A stretch of DNA of 64,000 nt from Thermohalobaculum sp039028795 (GCA_039028795.1 JBCCHJ010000025.1:1-64000), one strand, 5' to 3'; shown: positions 40,947 to 50,930, counted from the first letter of the stretch. Numbers and translations: made by a program. Notes: generated by a model not told the origin, from the letters alone.

Positions 40947-43526
40947 ATGGAATCCGGTTTTTTTTCGTTTGTTTGGCGGTATTCCAAGCGCGATCAGATG
41001 ATCATTCTTTTGTTGACGGTGATCTCGTTTCCTTTGGTTTACCTGTCTCTGGAAATCCCGAAGATCATCATCAACGAAGCGATCTCTGGCACCGATTTCC
41101 CGAAGGATATCGCCGGCTTCCTGGTCGACCAGATCCCCTATCTGCTGCTTTTGTGCGGGCTCTATCTGCTGCTGGTCGTTGCGATCAACGCGATCAAATG
41201 GGCGATGAACGTTCAGATCGGAATGACCGGTGAACGCATGTTGCGCCGCCTTCGGTACATGTTGTTCGAGCGGGTCATGCGCTTTCGGATCCAGCGCTTT
41301 CGATCTTCAAAACCAGGCGAAGTGATCCAATCGATCCTGGGTGAAATCGAGCCGTTGGGCGGCTTTATCGGCGAGGTGTTGGCCACGCCGTGCTTCCAGG
41401 GCGGTCTGCTTGTTGTCTATGTCTCGTTCATTTTCGTGCAAGATTGGATTCTGGGTCTGGCCGCAATCGCGCTTTATCCAATCCAGGCGTGGATCATCCC
41501 GATCCTGCAGAGAAAGATCGTTCGTCTGAATAAAGAGCGCGCTGCCAACACGCGCAAACTGGCCGATACGATCGGCGAGTCCGTCAACGTCATCAACGAG
41601 ATTCACACCAATGCCACGCCGCGTTGGCATATGGCCCAGGTTGCCGGCCGGCTTTACGAGAACACCGCGATCCGCCTGCAACTGTTCCGCCGGAAGTTCA
41701 CCATCAAGTTCGTCAACAACTTCATGAACCACCTGACGCCGTTTTTCTTTTATTCGGCGGGCGGCTATCTGGTGATCAAAGGAGATCTGGACTTCGGATC
41801 CTTGGTTGCGGTTCTGGCGGCCTACAAAGACGTAGCCGCCCCCTGGAAGGCGGTGCTGAATTACGTCCAACGCTGGGCCGACTTCAACAGCCGCTTCGTC
41901 TTCGTGGTCGAGAACTTCTCGGGCGATGATGTCCTGCCGGATCATCGGATCTATCAATCCGAGCAAGACGGGCCGGCCCTGTCCGGGGCTTTGGAATATC
42001 GCAGCGTTGAGGGCGGCCCGGGAACAGGTGGACTGACCGCGTCAAACGTCACGATTGAACCTGGGCGGATGGTAGCCGTCTTGGGCGGCAATAACGGCGC
42101 TCGAGAGGCATTCCTGAAGCTCGCAGCGGGGCTGTCGCCACCGTTCCGCGGTGTCGTGACATTGGGCGGACTCTCGCTCATCGATCAGACTCTGCCGCAG
42201 ATCGGAAGGGCCATAGCTTACGTCGGCGCCGAACCGGGAATCGTCGCGCGGTCGCTGAAGGACAATCTACTCTATGGCCTTTTTCATGAATCTCCGGACC
42301 TTGCGAATGCGGACATTGCCCGAACAGCCGATATGTTGCGCGAGGCCAAACTGACCGGCAATACAACCTCGAACCCGGAAGGTGATTGGATCGATTATAC
42401 CCAAGCCGGCGTTGACGGCCCTGAGGCGCTGGAACGCCGGCTGATGGACCTGATCGAGATCGTGGATCATACGGACGACGTCTATGCGACGGCCATGGGT
42501 ATGCGCCTGAACCCTAAAATCGCCACCGAGTGGACCGATGAAATTATGGCAGCACGGAGCTCACTGCACGCATCGGCCATCGACTTGGGTGACATCGTCG
42601 AGGATTGGTCGCAAGGCCGCTTTAACTCTAGCGGATCGCTTTTGGAAAACCTGCTCTATGGCTTACCAACCGAAGGCCGTGACGACCATGCTGACTACTA
42701 CGACCTTCCGAAAGTCCACGCGGTTCTGGACGGCAGTGATGCCGTGTCGCTTTTGGAAGAGATCGGCTTCGACATCGCCAAAGAATTCAGCGAGCTGGTC
42801 GACACGCTGGGAGATAACAGCGCGGTTCTGGATTCTCTGGCCGGATATGACCGTGGCGACGTGTTGTCAGCAAACGACTTGATCATTGCCACCGCCGGAC
42901 AAACCGAAATCAAGCTCTTGGACGAGGACAAGGTTCTGATGATCAAACTAGCCATGCGCTACGTACAAGGGCGGGACCGGTTGGACGTTTTGGATGATGC
43001 TAGGATCCAAAAGGTTTTGGAATGCCGCACCCGTGCCCGTGCGCTGACCACAAATCGCGACGACTTCGTCAGTTTCGAAGAAGAGCGCTTCAGCCCGGCC
43101 CGGTCGATTGCCGGCAACATTGTCCACGGAAAGCGTCGGTTTGATCGTCGTTCAGCTTGGAAGAGCCTGGACAAGATGATCCATGCCGCCATCGACAAGG
43201 CTGGCTTGATGGATGATCTGATCCGTCTGGGCCTTGGGCGGCCAATACCTTCCGGCAACAGCCTCTCCGCCTCCCACCGGCGGCGTATCGGTTTGGTTCG
43301 CGGTATGATCAAACAGCCTGAAGTTCTGATCCTGGACGGCATCGCAGCCGGGGATTCAGATCAGGATGTGCGCCTGAGGGCTGCAATCCGGCAAGATCTG
43401 CCATCAACCACGATAATCTACGGCGCGCTAGAAGAGGATGCCACCAAAGGGGCTGATTTGATCGTTAGAATTTCCGAAAATGGCGAGGCGATTTGCGCCC
43501 CGCCATCAATTAGGGGTAATGGGTGA
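40947..43526 (+). CDS. degenerate ABC exporter-like protein with large NBD insertion
   Basis: This 859-residue protein starts at the ATG at 40947 (a TTG at 40911 is possible). The N-terminal exporter-type membrane domain has about six helices (MIILLLTVISFPLVYLSLEI, YLLLLCGLYLLLVVAINAIK). The nucleotide domain is degenerate: the Walker A position reads GGNNGARE (residue 380) with no lysine, the signature is LSASHRRRIG (773) and Walker B ends in ILDG (D797, glycine in place of the catalytic glutamate). About 390 residues separate Walker A and the signature, against about 110 normally. The motif N-L/I-L/V-Y/H-G occurs three times. It may be a pseudo-ABC signalling or scaffold protein. A cyclic-nucleotide-binding gene follows. 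Confidence 0.8.
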   Translation: MESGFFSFVWRYSKRDQMIILLLTVISFPLVYLSLEIPKIIINEAISGTDFPKDIAGFLVDQIPYLLLLCGLYLLLVVAINAIKWAMNVQIGMTGERMLRRLRYMLFERVMRFRIQRFRSSKPGEVIQSILGEIEPLGGFIGEVLATPCFQGGLLVVYVSFIFVQDWILGLAAIALYPIQAWIIPILQRKIVRLNKERAANTRKLADTIGESVNVINEIHTNATPRWHMAQVAGRLYENTAIRLQLFRRKFTIKFVNNFMNHLTPFFFYSAGGYLVIKGDLDFGSLVAVLAAYKDVAAPWKAVLNYVQRWADFNSRFVFVVENFSGDDVLPDHRIYQSEQDGPALSGALEYRSVEGGPGTGGLTASNVTIEPGRMVAVLGGNNGAREAFLKLAAGLSPPFRGVVTLGGLSLIDQTLPQIGRAIAYVGAEPGIVARSLKDNLLYGLFHESPDLANADIARTADMLREAKLTGNTTSNPEGDWIDYTQAGVDGPEALERRLMDLIEIVDHTDDVYATAMGMRLNPKIATEWTDEIMAARSSLHASAIDLGDIVEDWSQGRFNSSGSLLENLLYGLPTEGRDDHADYYDLPKVHAVLDGSDAVSLLEEIGFDIAKEFSELVDTLGDNSAVLDSLAGYDRGDVLSANDLIIATAGQTEIKLLDEDKVLMIKLAMRYVQGRDRLDVLDDARIQKVLECRTRARALTTNRDDFVSFEEERFSPARSIAGNIVHGKRRFDRRSAWKSLDKMIHAAIDKAGLMDDLIRLGLGRPIPSGNSLSASHRRRIGLVRGMIKQPEVLILDGIAAGDSDQDVRLRAAIRQDLPSTTIIYGALEEDATKGADLIVRISENGEAICAPPSIRGNG

Positions 43527-43585
43527 GTGCACTTTGGCCGGGCGATGGCCGCGCCGCTGGGCACTACGCGCAGGAGAAAACGAGA

Positions 43586-44029
43586 ATGAGCCTCAATAAG
43601 ACCGTCGACGTACTGTGCGAAGTGCCGATGTTCCGCAATGTTGACCCCAAACAGTTGCGGCTATTCGCATTTATGGGCGAGACGCTGACCTATCGCGCGG
43701 GCGAGCGATTGTTCGAAAAGGGTGACGAAGGAGATGCGGCGTTCGTGGTGATCAATGGCTCGGTCGACGTTCTTGTGCCGACGGATGACGGGGAAACCGC
43801 AGTCGCAACGCTCTCGCAGCGCGAGATTTTTGGTGAGATGGCGGTCCTTTGCAATCAGCAAAGATCGACCGCCATTGCGGCGAAAACCGACGTCGAGGTT
43901 CTGCGTCTTGACCGTTCGGTGATCATGAACCTGTTGCAGGAATTTCCGCATATCGCGCTGGAACTCCTGAAGGTTCTGGCCTCTCGGTTGGAAGCCACAA
44001 CGCGAGATCTGGCGGAAGCGAGGGCTTGA
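43586..44029 (+). CDS. cyclic-nucleotide-binding-domain protein
   Basis: This protein is about 147 residues from the ATG at 43586, which has AGGAG upstream; the longer frame overlaps the ABC gene. The single cNMP-binding fold is seen in GERLFEKGDEGDAAFVVING and FGEMAVLCNQQRSTAIAAKT, with the phosphate-binding cassette FGEMA-L-x-x-x-x-R-S-T-A. There is no helix-turn-helix, so it is not a Crp/Fnr regulator. It probably modulates a partner, perhaps the degenerate ABC-like protein just upstream, by binding cAMP or cGMP. Confidence 0.85.
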   Translation: MSLNKTVDVLCEVPMFRNVDPKQLRLFAFMGETLTYRAGERLFEKGDEGDAAFVVINGSVDVLVPTDDGETAVATLSQREIFGEMAVLCNQQRSTAIAAKTDVEVLRLDRSVIMNLLQEFPHIALELLKVLASRLEATTRDLAEARA

Positions 44030-44151
44030 TCCTTAAGGGTTCGCGCCAACGCAGGACGCGCCAAGGCGCACCGAATGTTGATGTGATCGTGATTGGTCGT
44101 AAAGGATGTTGACGTCATAACCAGTGCTGTCTCTGCACGAAAGGTCTCGCA

Positions 44152-45531
44152 ATGGCATCGACTGATTTCTCCCTCCGTTTCTTCCTTGTACCTATTTTGG
44201 CAGTTGCCGTTCTGTGGTTCGATGGCCTGAATGCAAAAGCGGACGAGCCGCTGCCGGCCTATGTGATTGAAGAATTCGGACAGCCCCCGGCGGTGCCGGA
44301 CGGGCCATTGTCAGCGTCGCTGCAAACCGCGGTGAAGATGGCTTTCGTCGATAGCATCGTCGAGTCAGCCTGGGGCCGCGATCAAATGGTCGCGCTGGAG
44401 GAAGTCGCAGAGTCGAAAGATCCGCGGCTTGCCTGGATCATCAGCGATATGATGCGTTTCATAACCGATAGTGGTTTTCACGCGGTATTGGGCGATACCG
44501 CTTTTAAGTTGCTGGGGAAAGAGCAGCAGTCCGCCAACGATTGGGGTGACGTGACCGACCACCTCATAGCGTGGGACATTCCCGCACCGCCTGATTACCT
44601 GAAAACAAAGCGCGCGATCTTCACAAACCTTGTGCCTGGATGGGACAAGATTTTTGTGGAAGGCGATATCGATTGGAGACTGGTTTCCTGGGGCGGTGTG
44701 CTGATCGACGATCGCGCCTATGACACGACGGACGAGCTTTGCAATTGTATTCCCGCAGCCGACAACCCCGAGGTCAGTAGCGCCGAAGACGCGACGTGGC
44801 TGAAAGACAAGGACATCGTATTCGGCGTGGAAATCAATGGCGAGTTCCGGGCTTATCCTAGACGCATCATGGAAGTCCGCGAGATGGTGAACGACACACT
44901 GGGTGGCCGCAACATTGGTATGCCCTATTGCACGTTGTGCGGCGCGGCACAGGCTTACTTCACCGATGAACTGCCCGAGGGCGTTGAACGGCCTGTACTG
45001 CGTACATCGGGTCTTCTGATCCGGTCCAACAAGGTGATGTATGACGTTAACAGCTACTCGGTTTTCGACACGTTTTTGGGCAAAGCGGTCACAGGGCCAA
45101 TGGCCGATAAAGGCGTGCAGTTAAAGCAGGCCACAGTCGTGACGACCGACTGGGGCACATGGAAGAAAGAGCACCCGTCAACGACAGTACTGGTCGAGGC
45201 CTTGGCGCTGGGACGCGATTTCGACTTCCGCAATGGCAGAGATGCCAATGGTCCGATCTTCCCCGTCGGAGATGTGGACCCGCGTCTGCCGGTGCATGAG
45301 GACGTAATCGGTGCGATCACCGCTTCTGGCACACCGATCGCGTTTCAGCGCAGCAAGGCGCTATTGGCGTTGAGAAACGGCGAGAAGATCGCCTTCGAAA
45401 ACGTTCGCCTACAGCTTGATGCCGGTGGCATCAGGGCCGTTGATACGGACGGGTCTGATCTGGGCAGCCACCAGGCATTCTGGTTTGCCTGGTCGCAATT
45501 CTATCCCAAGACCGCGCTCTGGTCGGGGTGA
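44152..45531 (+). CDS. DUF3179-domain secreted protein
   Basis: This 459-residue protein has an N-terminal signal or anchor (FFLVPILAVAVLWFDGLNAKA). The central domain contains VFGVEINGEFRAYPRRIMEV, the cysteine motif MPYCTLCGAAQAYF and the NSYSVFDTFLGKAVTGP segment that define DUF3179. A DELCNCIP motif lies N-terminal of this. The family is secreted and of unknown function; the two-cysteine motif suggests metal or haem-like binding, but this is inference. It follows the cNMP-binding gene by 122 bp and may be coexpressed. Confidence 0.85.
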   Translation: MASTDFSLRFFLVPILAVAVLWFDGLNAKADEPLPAYVIEEFGQPPAVPDGPLSASLQTAVKMAFVDSIVESAWGRDQMVALEEVAESKDPRLAWIISDMMRFITDSGFHAVLGDTAFKLLGKEQQSANDWGDVTDHLIAWDIPAPPDYLKTKRAIFTNLVPGWDKIFVEGDIDWRLVSWGGVLIDDRAYDTTDELCNCIPAADNPEVSSAEDATWLKDKDIVFGVEINGEFRAYPRRIMEVREMVNDTLGGRNIGMPYCTLCGAAQAYFTDELPEGVERPVLRTSGLLIRSNKVMYDVNSYSVFDTFLGKAVTGPMADKGVQLKQATVVTTDWGTWKKEHPSTTVLVEALALGRDFDFRNGRDANGPIFPVGDVDPRLPVHEDVIGAITASGTPIAFQRSKALLALRNGEKIAFENVRLQLDAGGIRAVDTDGSDLGSHQAFWFAWSQFYPKTALWSG

Positions 45532-45539
45532 AGATCTAG

Positions 45540-46154
45540 CTACTGCGCTGCCAGAACCTTTTCGACGTCTCCGGCGATTTGCTCGGCGGGGAAGTCACGC
45601 CGGAACATCGCCAACAGTTCATCGCCCGGACCCATCAAATAGGTAAACCCCGTATGCTGCATCAGGTAGTCGGCCTCGGAACCAGGCGTCTGTGACTTCT
45701 GATAGAACACGCGATATGCATCAGCGGCGGCGCGGATGTCGGCCTCGGATCCGGTCAGCGCAATCATTTTCGGGTGCATGGCTTCAGCGTAATACGACAG
45801 TTCCTCTGGCGTATCCCGGGCAGGGTCGACCGTGACGAACACAGGTTTTACATCGATGTTCTTTTCCGCCAAGAGATCGACTGTGTCGGCCATAACCTGG
45901 GTGTCGATCGGGCAGATATCCGGGCAGAATGTGTAGCCGAAATAAACCAAGGCGGGCCGGTCGATCACCTCTGCGGATGTGATCCGCTCGCCCGTATGCG
46001 CCGTAAGTTCGAACGGCCCACCGATGTCAGAGCCCTCAACGGCAAACATCGCTGGTGATACATGCGCAGGCGTAGGCCGCACGGATAGAAAAATGGCCAG
46101 GGCAAGGATCAGGGCGACAACGGCACCCGCAATCGGCAGCATTAGTTTTTGCAT
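45540..46154 (-). CDS. SCO1/SenC/PrrC-family copper chaperone
   Basis: This 204-residue protein has an N-terminal membrane anchor (MLPIAGAVVALILALAIFLS). The thioredoxin-fold domain has the copper-binding CxxxC in VYFGYTFCPDICPID and the distal histidine near LMQHTGFTYLMGPGDE. SCO proteins load copper into the CuA site of cytochrome oxidase and may be redox sensors. It diverges from regB across 105 bp, the arrangement known for senC/prrC and regB/prrB in Rhodobacter. The usual regA/prrA response regulator gene does not follow it; the DUF3179 gene converges instead. Confidence 0.9.
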   Translation of the reverse strand: MQKLMLPIAGAVVALILALAIFLSVRPTPAHVSPAMFAVEGSDIGGPFELTAHTGERITSAEVIDRPALVYFGYTFCPDICPIDTQVMADTVDLLAEKNIDVKPVFVTVDPARDTPEELSYYAEAMHPKMIALTGSEADIRAAADAYRVFYQKSQTPGSEADYLMQHTGFTYLMGPGDELLAMFRRDFPAEQIAGDVEKVLAAQ

Positions 46155-46259
46155 TGCTCATTCTCCTCTTGCAGGAGACAGAGACATAAACTCGCGCGAA
46201 TTCAAGGGGGGTGCGACCGGAAATCAGTGCTTCCAGCAAGAGATTAAAGGAACAATACT

Positions 46260-47693
46260 GTGAAGATGGTCGATACGGCGCCCAAATCACTGCTGGACGC
46301 CCGGGCGAGGGGCGACTGGGTGCGGCTGCGTACGCTGGTTGTTCTGCGATGGATGGCGATCACCGGTCAGGCAGCTGCGGTACTTGTCGCAACGCAGGTT
46401 CTCAATTTCGACTTGCCGTTGTCGATGTGCGCAGCGGTGATTTCTGCCTCGGTATCCTTCAACATCGTCGCGCACATCATCCATCCCGCCGAAAAACGCC
46501 TGTCAGAACGGGGAACTCTGTTGTCGCTGTTTTTTGACCTCGCGCAGTTGGTGACGATGCTGTTGCTGACCGGAGGGTTGAACAACCCGTTTGCGGTTCT
46601 GATCATCGCACCAGTGACGATCGCCGCCACTGCACTGCGCCTTCAATCGACCATTGCCTTAGGGTTAACAGCGCTGGTCTGCATTGCCCTGTTGACCACG
46701 GCTTATGTGCCGTTGATTCAACCGGATGGGTCTGAGTTGCTGATCCCACCGCTGATCCGTATCGGCATTGCCGCGGCCTTAACGATCGGCGTCGTGTTTC
46801 TCGGCCTCTATGCGCGGCGCGTTACCGTTGAGACCTTCGCGATGTCAGAAGCCCTGTCAGCGACCCAGATCGCCTTAGCGCGGGAACAGCGCCTGGCGGC
46901 AATCGGTGGAATCGCGGCGGCGACGGCGCATGAACTTGGCACACCTCTGGCAACAATCAAACTGGTGGCTGGGGAACTTGCTCAGGACGCCGATGGCTCG
47001 CCTGAACTGGTCGAAGACATCGCTCTTATCCAGGCCGAGGCTGACCGCTGCGGTGCAATATTGGCGGATTTGAGTCAGGGAGGCCGAGACGACAGCCACG
47101 TGAAGCAGGCACCGATTTCAGCTGTGATCGCCGAAGCCGTTGGCCCGCACGGACACCGTGGCAAAGACCTGGTGATCCGCATTAATGGCCAGCCTGCGGA
47201 CCAAGCAGAAGAGGATCAACCAGCGGTCTTACGCAGCCCTGAACTGATCCACGGTCTCAGAAACGCAGTACAGAACGCAGTGGACTTCGCCGCGACCACG
47301 GTATGGATCGACGCGAAACACACAGCCGAGGCGCTGCGCATCGCAGTGGGTGATGATGGTCCGGGCTTCAGCCCGGACATCCTGCCCCGTCTGGGCGAAC
47401 CCTACGTGTCCAGCCGGTCCCGGGGGGATCGTCCTGCGCCAAAAGGTGAATACGAAGGCATGGGACTGGGTCTTTTCATTGCCCGTACCTTGCTGGAACG
47501 CACCGGTGCCAAACTGGCCTTCGCGAATGGGACGGACACGATGGGCAGGCGCTCGGGTGATTCGCCGAAGGATCCGAAGACAGCGCGCCCGCCGGGGGCA
47601 ATAATTGAAATGACTTGGGAAGAAGCGGATTTGATCGTTTCCAAGGACGCCCAAAGACGTGCGTTGGGTCAAAACCGCCGATTTGAAACTTAA
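46260..47693 (+). CDS. regB: redox-sensing histidine kinase, RegB/PrrB type
   Basis: This 477-residue kinase starts at the GTG at 46260 with AAAGGA upstream. Six hydrophobic segments include the quinone-binding LLTGGLNNPFAVLI (the GGxxNPF motif of RegB). The H-box is ATAHELGTPLATI with H224 and the redox cysteine lies in ADRCGAIL near C264; both match the positions of H225 and C265 in the Rhodobacter protein. The HATPase boxes DDGPGFSPD and GMGLGLFIA are present. It senses the redox state of the ubiquinone pool and controls respiration and related genes through RegA. It is divergent from the SCO gene. Confidence 0.93.
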   Translation: MKMVDTAPKSLLDARARGDWVRLRTLVVLRWMAITGQAAAVLVATQVLNFDLPLSMCAAVISASVSFNIVAHIIHPAEKRLSERGTLLSLFFDLAQLVTMLLLTGGLNNPFAVLIIAPVTIAATALRLQSTIALGLTALVCIALLTTAYVPLIQPDGSELLIPPLIRIGIAAALTIGVVFLGLYARRVTVETFAMSEALSATQIALAREQRLAAIGGIAAATAHELGTPLATIKLVAGELAQDADGSPELVEDIALIQAEADRCGAILADLSQGGRDDSHVKQAPISAVIAEAVGPHGHRGKDLVIRINGQPADQAEEDQPAVLRSPELIHGLRNAVQNAVDFAATTVWIDAKHTAEALRIAVGDDGPGFSPDILPRLGEPYVSSRSRGDRPAPKGEYEGMGLGLFIARTLLERTGAKLAFANGTDTMGRRSGDSPKDPKTARPPGAIIEMTWEEADLIVSKDAQRRALGQNRRFET

Positions 47694-47919
47694 GAGTGCA
47701 TTTTGTGCCGTAAATACCACTGATACATTGACATTCCGGGGGTCACTATGCCTTTCTGGCACTACTGCATGACATTAGTCTGCTCGAAACAACCTGCGAG
47801 GGTGTTTCATGTTTGTTCAAGAAAGACCGGGCTAAAGCGGTAACAACCGTAGTAGCGAACTTGTAACGTACCTCTGGTCTTTAACTAATCTGAAACGTGG
47901 TGGTTGATCTGCTCTGAGA

Positions 47920-50256
47920 ATGTCGATTATCGATCAAATAATTGAGCATCCCGACAAAACGTTCTTGTTTGTGGGATCGGCTTGCCTGATCGTCACGGCG
48001 TTCGTCCTTTGGTTCCTGTTCTATGTTCGCGGGCGCGGCAGAGATGACACGGACCTGACGGACGGCGCAGTCCTGATCCTGGCTGATGGCATGGTGCACC
48101 AGGCGTCTCCTGGTGCGATTGACTTGTTCGGCAATTGCGTTGGTCAACCGGTGGTCCGTGTTTTGGACGAATTCCTTCTGGGCGACGACGCTACCGAAGC
48201 GCGCGATGCCGTCAATCGATTGGAAATGACCGGCGATCCGCTGGATATGTTGATCCATAATTCGGAAGGTAAACCGTTCGAGTTGATCGGCAATCCATCT
48301 GGTGCGCTTATAAGGTTGGTTGTCCGCGATGCCCGGCTTTTGGATGACCGTCTGCGCGATGCCGAGGAAAGGCTCAGCGCAGCAGATTCTGCACTGAACC
48401 AACATGAATGGGCACAGGAAACTTTAAGCGGGCTGATCCAGGATGCTCCAATCATTGCCTGGCATCGCCAATCGAATGGCAACATTGATTGGTCTGGCGG
48501 TGAGATCAAGACCCGTTCAGGCTCGGTTTTCGCTGATCAGGCCGTCGACCTGATCGTTGCGCGTACCAAGCTGAACCGCAATCCTATTTTGGCCGGACAA
48601 CCGCAAAAGTCCAGAATCGAGATCGTCGTCAATGAAGGCGCCGAGTCGGTGTCTCTGCATGTGATCGAGATCGTACGCCAGGATGGTAGCCGCATTGGCT
48701 TTGCTACCGATGCCGGAACTGCCGCATCAGCCGAACGTACGCTCACACGGTTCGTGCAGACGATGACGGAAACCTTTGCGCACCTCACTGTTGGTCTGGC
48801 GATTTTCGACCGCAATCAAACGCTGGCGCTGTTCAACCCGGCGTTGGTGCAAATGTGGCAGGTCGAACCTGCGTGGCTGGCCCGTCGACCGTCATTGCGC
48901 GATATCATTGACGAGTTGCGCGCAACCCGCCGCCTGCCGGAGCTGCAGGACTTCCACAAATGGCGAACCCGGTTGATCGATCTCTTCGAGAACACCGAAG
49001 CTGCCGACTACGAAGAGTTGTGGCATCTGGCCGATGGATCCAACATTCGCGTTCTGGCTCGGCCGCACCCGCACGGATCGCTGGCGTTCATCTTTGACGA
49101 TGTGACCGAAAGGATGCGGCTGGAACAGCGGTATCGGCATTCAATCGATCTGCGCCGGGCAACGCTGGACCGACTTACGGAAGGTATCGCGGTGTTCGGT
49201 GCGAACGGCCTGCTGCAGTTCGTCAATCAGGCATTTCACGAAATTTGGGGCACGGACAACGAAACCGTCTATGCTGCGATGCATGCCCGGCAATTGGTAA
49301 CTTTGTGCGAAGATATGACGGTTGAAACCGAGGTCTGGCACCGGTTGCACAGCTATATCACGGGCGAAGAAAATCGCCGCGCCTGGACGGCCCGACTGAC
49401 GATGGGGCCTGGCCGTGTGTTGACGGCCCGGTTTGCGCCGTTGCCTGACGGATCTACCATGGCGGTCTTCGCGGACATCACAGATTCCGAGCGTATCTCG
49501 CTGGCCCTGAATGATCGCAATGAAGCCTTAGAAATGGCTGACGCGATGCGTGCGACCGTATTGGAACAAGTTTCTTATCGGCTTAAGACACCGCTCAGCA
49601 CCGCGTTGAACCACGCGCAAAACATCGGGCGTATCGAAGATCTGGATGCGGAAACCGGCAAGTTGGCAAGCGACATCATCGACGCCACTGAAAAGGCGTT
49701 GGACGCCATGACCGAACTGACTGATCTGACGACACACCCTGTCGGGCCACCCGATGGTCGGTTTGGCGATTGCGATCTTACCGAGATACTTGGCTATTGC
49801 GTTCGGGTCTTGCAGGGGCGGGCAGACCAAGCCGGAATAGAGCTCGTGCTCGGTGACATGTCACAGGCGGGCACATTCACCTGCGATTTTTCCAGGTTAC
49901 GTCAGATCGCTTTTAACCTGATTGCAGAAGCGGTCGACACAGCAATGCCAAACGGCAAAATTGATGTTTCAGGAAAAAGCCACGGCGAGGCATATGAAAT
50001 CTCGGCTATGGTCGAGGTTGGCCCGAATTTGATGCCAGCCTCGGACCAAGGCGAGGATCCCCGCGTGATGGCTTTGGTTCAGCAATTGGTCGTGGATGCT
50101 GGCGGTACATTCCAGACAGAGAACATCGATGGCCAACGGGTGCTGGTGACCTGCAAGTTCACTCCGTCGCGCCCAAATATTGGTGTTGCCGACCCAGTGG
50201 AGCCGACTGACGAAGACGACGCGGAGAATGTGCACACTTTGCGACCCGTTCGATAA
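47920..50256 (+). CDS. divL: DivL-like PAS kinase with tyrosine in the H-box
   Basis: This 778-residue protein has an N-terminal membrane segment (LFVGSACLIVTAFVLWFLFY), several PAS-like regions (GLAIFDRNQTLALFNPALV; GIAVFGANGLLQFVNQAF) and a HisKA/HATPase-like C-terminus. The H-box reads VSYRLKTPLST: the phosphoacceptor is tyrosine, Y553, in place of histidine, as in Caulobacter DivL (Y550). The catalytic domain is weak: no standard G-boxes are visible. DivL is a pseudokinase that receives signals from DivK and modulates the CckA-CtrA pathway. The place next to tsaE is also as expected. A short AG-rich leader precedes the start. Confidence 0.82.
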   Translation: MSIIDQIIEHPDKTFLFVGSACLIVTAFVLWFLFYVRGRGRDDTDLTDGAVLILADGMVHQASPGAIDLFGNCVGQPVVRVLDEFLLGDDATEARDAVNRLEMTGDPLDMLIHNSEGKPFELIGNPSGALIRLVVRDARLLDDRLRDAEERLSAADSALNQHEWAQETLSGLIQDAPIIAWHRQSNGNIDWSGGEIKTRSGSVFADQAVDLIVARTKLNRNPILAGQPQKSRIEIVVNEGAESVSLHVIEIVRQDGSRIGFATDAGTAASAERTLTRFVQTMTETFAHLTVGLAIFDRNQTLALFNPALVQMWQVEPAWLARRPSLRDIIDELRATRRLPELQDFHKWRTRLIDLFENTEAADYEELWHLADGSNIRVLARPHPHGSLAFIFDDVTERMRLEQRYRHSIDLRRATLDRLTEGIAVFGANGLLQFVNQAFHEIWGTDNETVYAAMHARQLVTLCEDMTVETEVWHRLHSYITGEENRRAWTARLTMGPGRVLTARFAPLPDGSTMAVFADITDSERISLALNDRNEALEMADAMRATVLEQVSYRLKTPLSTALNHAQNIGRIEDLDAETGKLASDIIDATEKALDAMTELTDLTTHPVGPPDGRFGDCDLTEILGYCVRVLQGRADQAGIELVLGDMSQAGTFTCDFSRLRQIAFNLIAEAVDTAMPNGKIDVSGKSHGEAYEISAMVEVGPNLMPASDQGEDPRVMALVQQLVVDAGGTFQTENIDGQRVLVTCKFTPSRPNIGVADPVEPTDEDDAENVHTLRPVR

Positions 50257-50450
50257 GTCTGGACCGGTCGACTGGCAAACTCTCAATGCGCATCCTGAGT
50301 GCCCGAACCGGGTTCAGTAAGGCGCTAGTTCCCAGCGGTATCACGAATAAAAAGCCTCTTCGGATATCGGTTCAGGTGACTTTGTCCTTTCCGTGACTCA
50401 CATTCAGTGCATAAGCGCGGTAGCTGATAAATCCATAACCGCACACCGAT

Positions 50451-50930
50451 ATGAATGCCGCCACCGACCTGACTGTTACCAGCACCAGCGACGAAACAAC
50501 CGATCAGCTTGGCCGTCGCATGTCCAGTGCCCTGGTAGCGGGGGATCTGGTCACATTGTCTGGACCATTAGGTGTCGGGAAATCTCATCTTAGTAGGGCA
50601 ATCATCCGTGCGATGCTGTGTGATCCGTTGGCTCAGGTGCCATCGCCCAGTTATACATTGGTGAACGTCTATCAGGCTGGCAAGCTGGAGATTTGGCATG
50701 CCGACCTCTACCGACTGGGGGATGCATCCGAATTGACAGAGATTGGGCTGGAAGATGCGGTTGACCATGCATTGGTGTTGATCGAATGGCCAGAGCGTTG
50801 GGCCAATTTGCCAACTCGGCGCCTGGATCTAACCCTGACTTTTGAGCCGAATGATGCGCGGTCGATCAAAGCTCGGACGCATGGAGGTGGATGGGATGAA
50901 GTTTTGCATGTCCTAAGGGCTTCGGCATGA
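50451..50930 (+). CDS. tsaE: tRNA threonylcarbamoyladenosine biosynthesis ATPase TsaE
   Basis: This 159-residue P-loop protein has Walker A in LSGPLGVGKSHLSRAIIR, a switch segment PSPSYTLVNVYQ and the conserved IWHADLYRLGDASELTEIG. It works with TsaB and TsaD in making the t6A37 modification of ANN-decoding tRNAs. The end overlaps the next gene (ATGA), so it is translated with the kinase that follows. The gene order divL-tsaE-amgK-murU-addBA is typical of alphaproteobacteria of this group. Confidence 0.94.
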   Translation: MNAATDLTVTSTSDETTDQLGRRMSSALVAGDLVTLSGPLGVGKSHLSRAIIRAMLCDPLAQVPSPSYTLVNVYQAGKLEIWHADLYRLGDASELTEIGLEDAVDHALVLIEWPERWANLPTRRLDLTLTFEPNDARSIKARTHGGGWDEVLHVLRASA

